A stretch of DNA of 34,316 nt from NCBI RefSeq assembly GCF_018614095.1, contig NZ_JAGGOY010000026.1:1-34316 (forward strand). Direction: 5' to 3'. Source of the stretch: Streptomyces sp. ISL-87. Its GTDB lineage: Bacteria; Actinomycetota; Actinomycetes; Streptomycetales; Streptomycetaceae. Both the position numbers and the translations under genes were made by a program. The notes below the pieces were generated by a model. The model was not told where the DNA came from and did no database searches. It saw only the letters and a program-made list of their open reading frames with translations. Below, piece by piece: positions 34,300 to 34,316 of the stretch (position 1 is the first letter of the stretch; each line of letters begins with the position of its first letter).

Positions 34300-34316
34300 T
34301 AGATGATCAATTCCAA
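34300..34316. repeat. Terminal repeat of a further IS at the window edge
   Basis: tagatgatcaattccaa is, in reverse complement, 15/17 identical to the right terminal sequence of the IS at 13475-13491. It probably starts a full or partial related element to the right. The IS982-type element at 33387-34299 ends exactly beside it. Confidence 0.6.

Noticed and set aside
1..34316. CRISPR arrays, tRNA or rRNA genes
   Set aside because: No regularly spaced repeats with unique spacers and no tRNA or rRNA core sequences were seen on either strand.

Overview
The window is high-GC DNA of a Streptomyces-type actinomycete. GC-biased codon use, GTG/TTG starts, an L32 N-terminus typical of the genus, SARP, SigJ-type ECF and class F sortase genes all point there. 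The density of transposase fragments, fused gene ends and truncated genes suggests an accessory region such as a chromosome arm or a plasmid, although no telomere or replication gene is visible.

Layout, left to right. 1-1345: remnant of a Tn7-like element, with tnsA 5' part, a possible tniQ 3' part, and inverted clusters of short repeats at both ends. 1394-5147: orderly minus-strand housekeeping, with a SigJ-like ECF sigma factor plus FAD oxidoreductase operon and a fluoride-channel operon (fluC, DUF190, fluC) joined by ATGA overlaps. 5341-8725: IS701 and rpmF fragments, then a STAND NTPase/TPR gene and a 90-aa partner that share a short motif at facing ends. 8804-11482: an APC permease and a DNA-ligase remnant. 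11684-14593: a chain of broken pieces (IS110 transposase, IS982-type transposase, VOC gene, and a TetR/carboxymuconolactone-decarboxylase fusion). 14594-18420: a decayed trio of tyrosine recombinases next to a truncated MFS gene.

18424-23703 is a co-directional minus-strand cluster: degenerate Nudix protein, 47-aa peptide, ABC exporter, triple-Nudix protein, MFS remnant. The tight spacing suggests one transcription unit handling or exporting a small molecule or modified peptide. 24130-28482 is a large LysM-repeat protein of unknown role whose apparent single ORF hides three compensating +1 shifts. 28483-30048 is an IS graveyard with a SARP remnant. 30049-32473 holds a ribosome-inactivating-protein-like gene and a secreted protein/class F sortase pair. 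The right end has a Sel1-like pseudogene, an IS982-type element with an internal deletion, and the terminal repeat of a further IS.

Most promising for new biology: (1) the STAND NTPase/90-aa pair with a shared motif resembling the layout of amyloid-signalling partners; (2) the dead-Nudix/47-aa peptide/ABC/triple-Nudix operon; (3) the RIP-like protein; (4) the sortase substrate without an LPXTG motif. Many genes carry single-base shifts. In the two largest genes all three are +1, so assembly error must be excluded before calling them pseudogenes.
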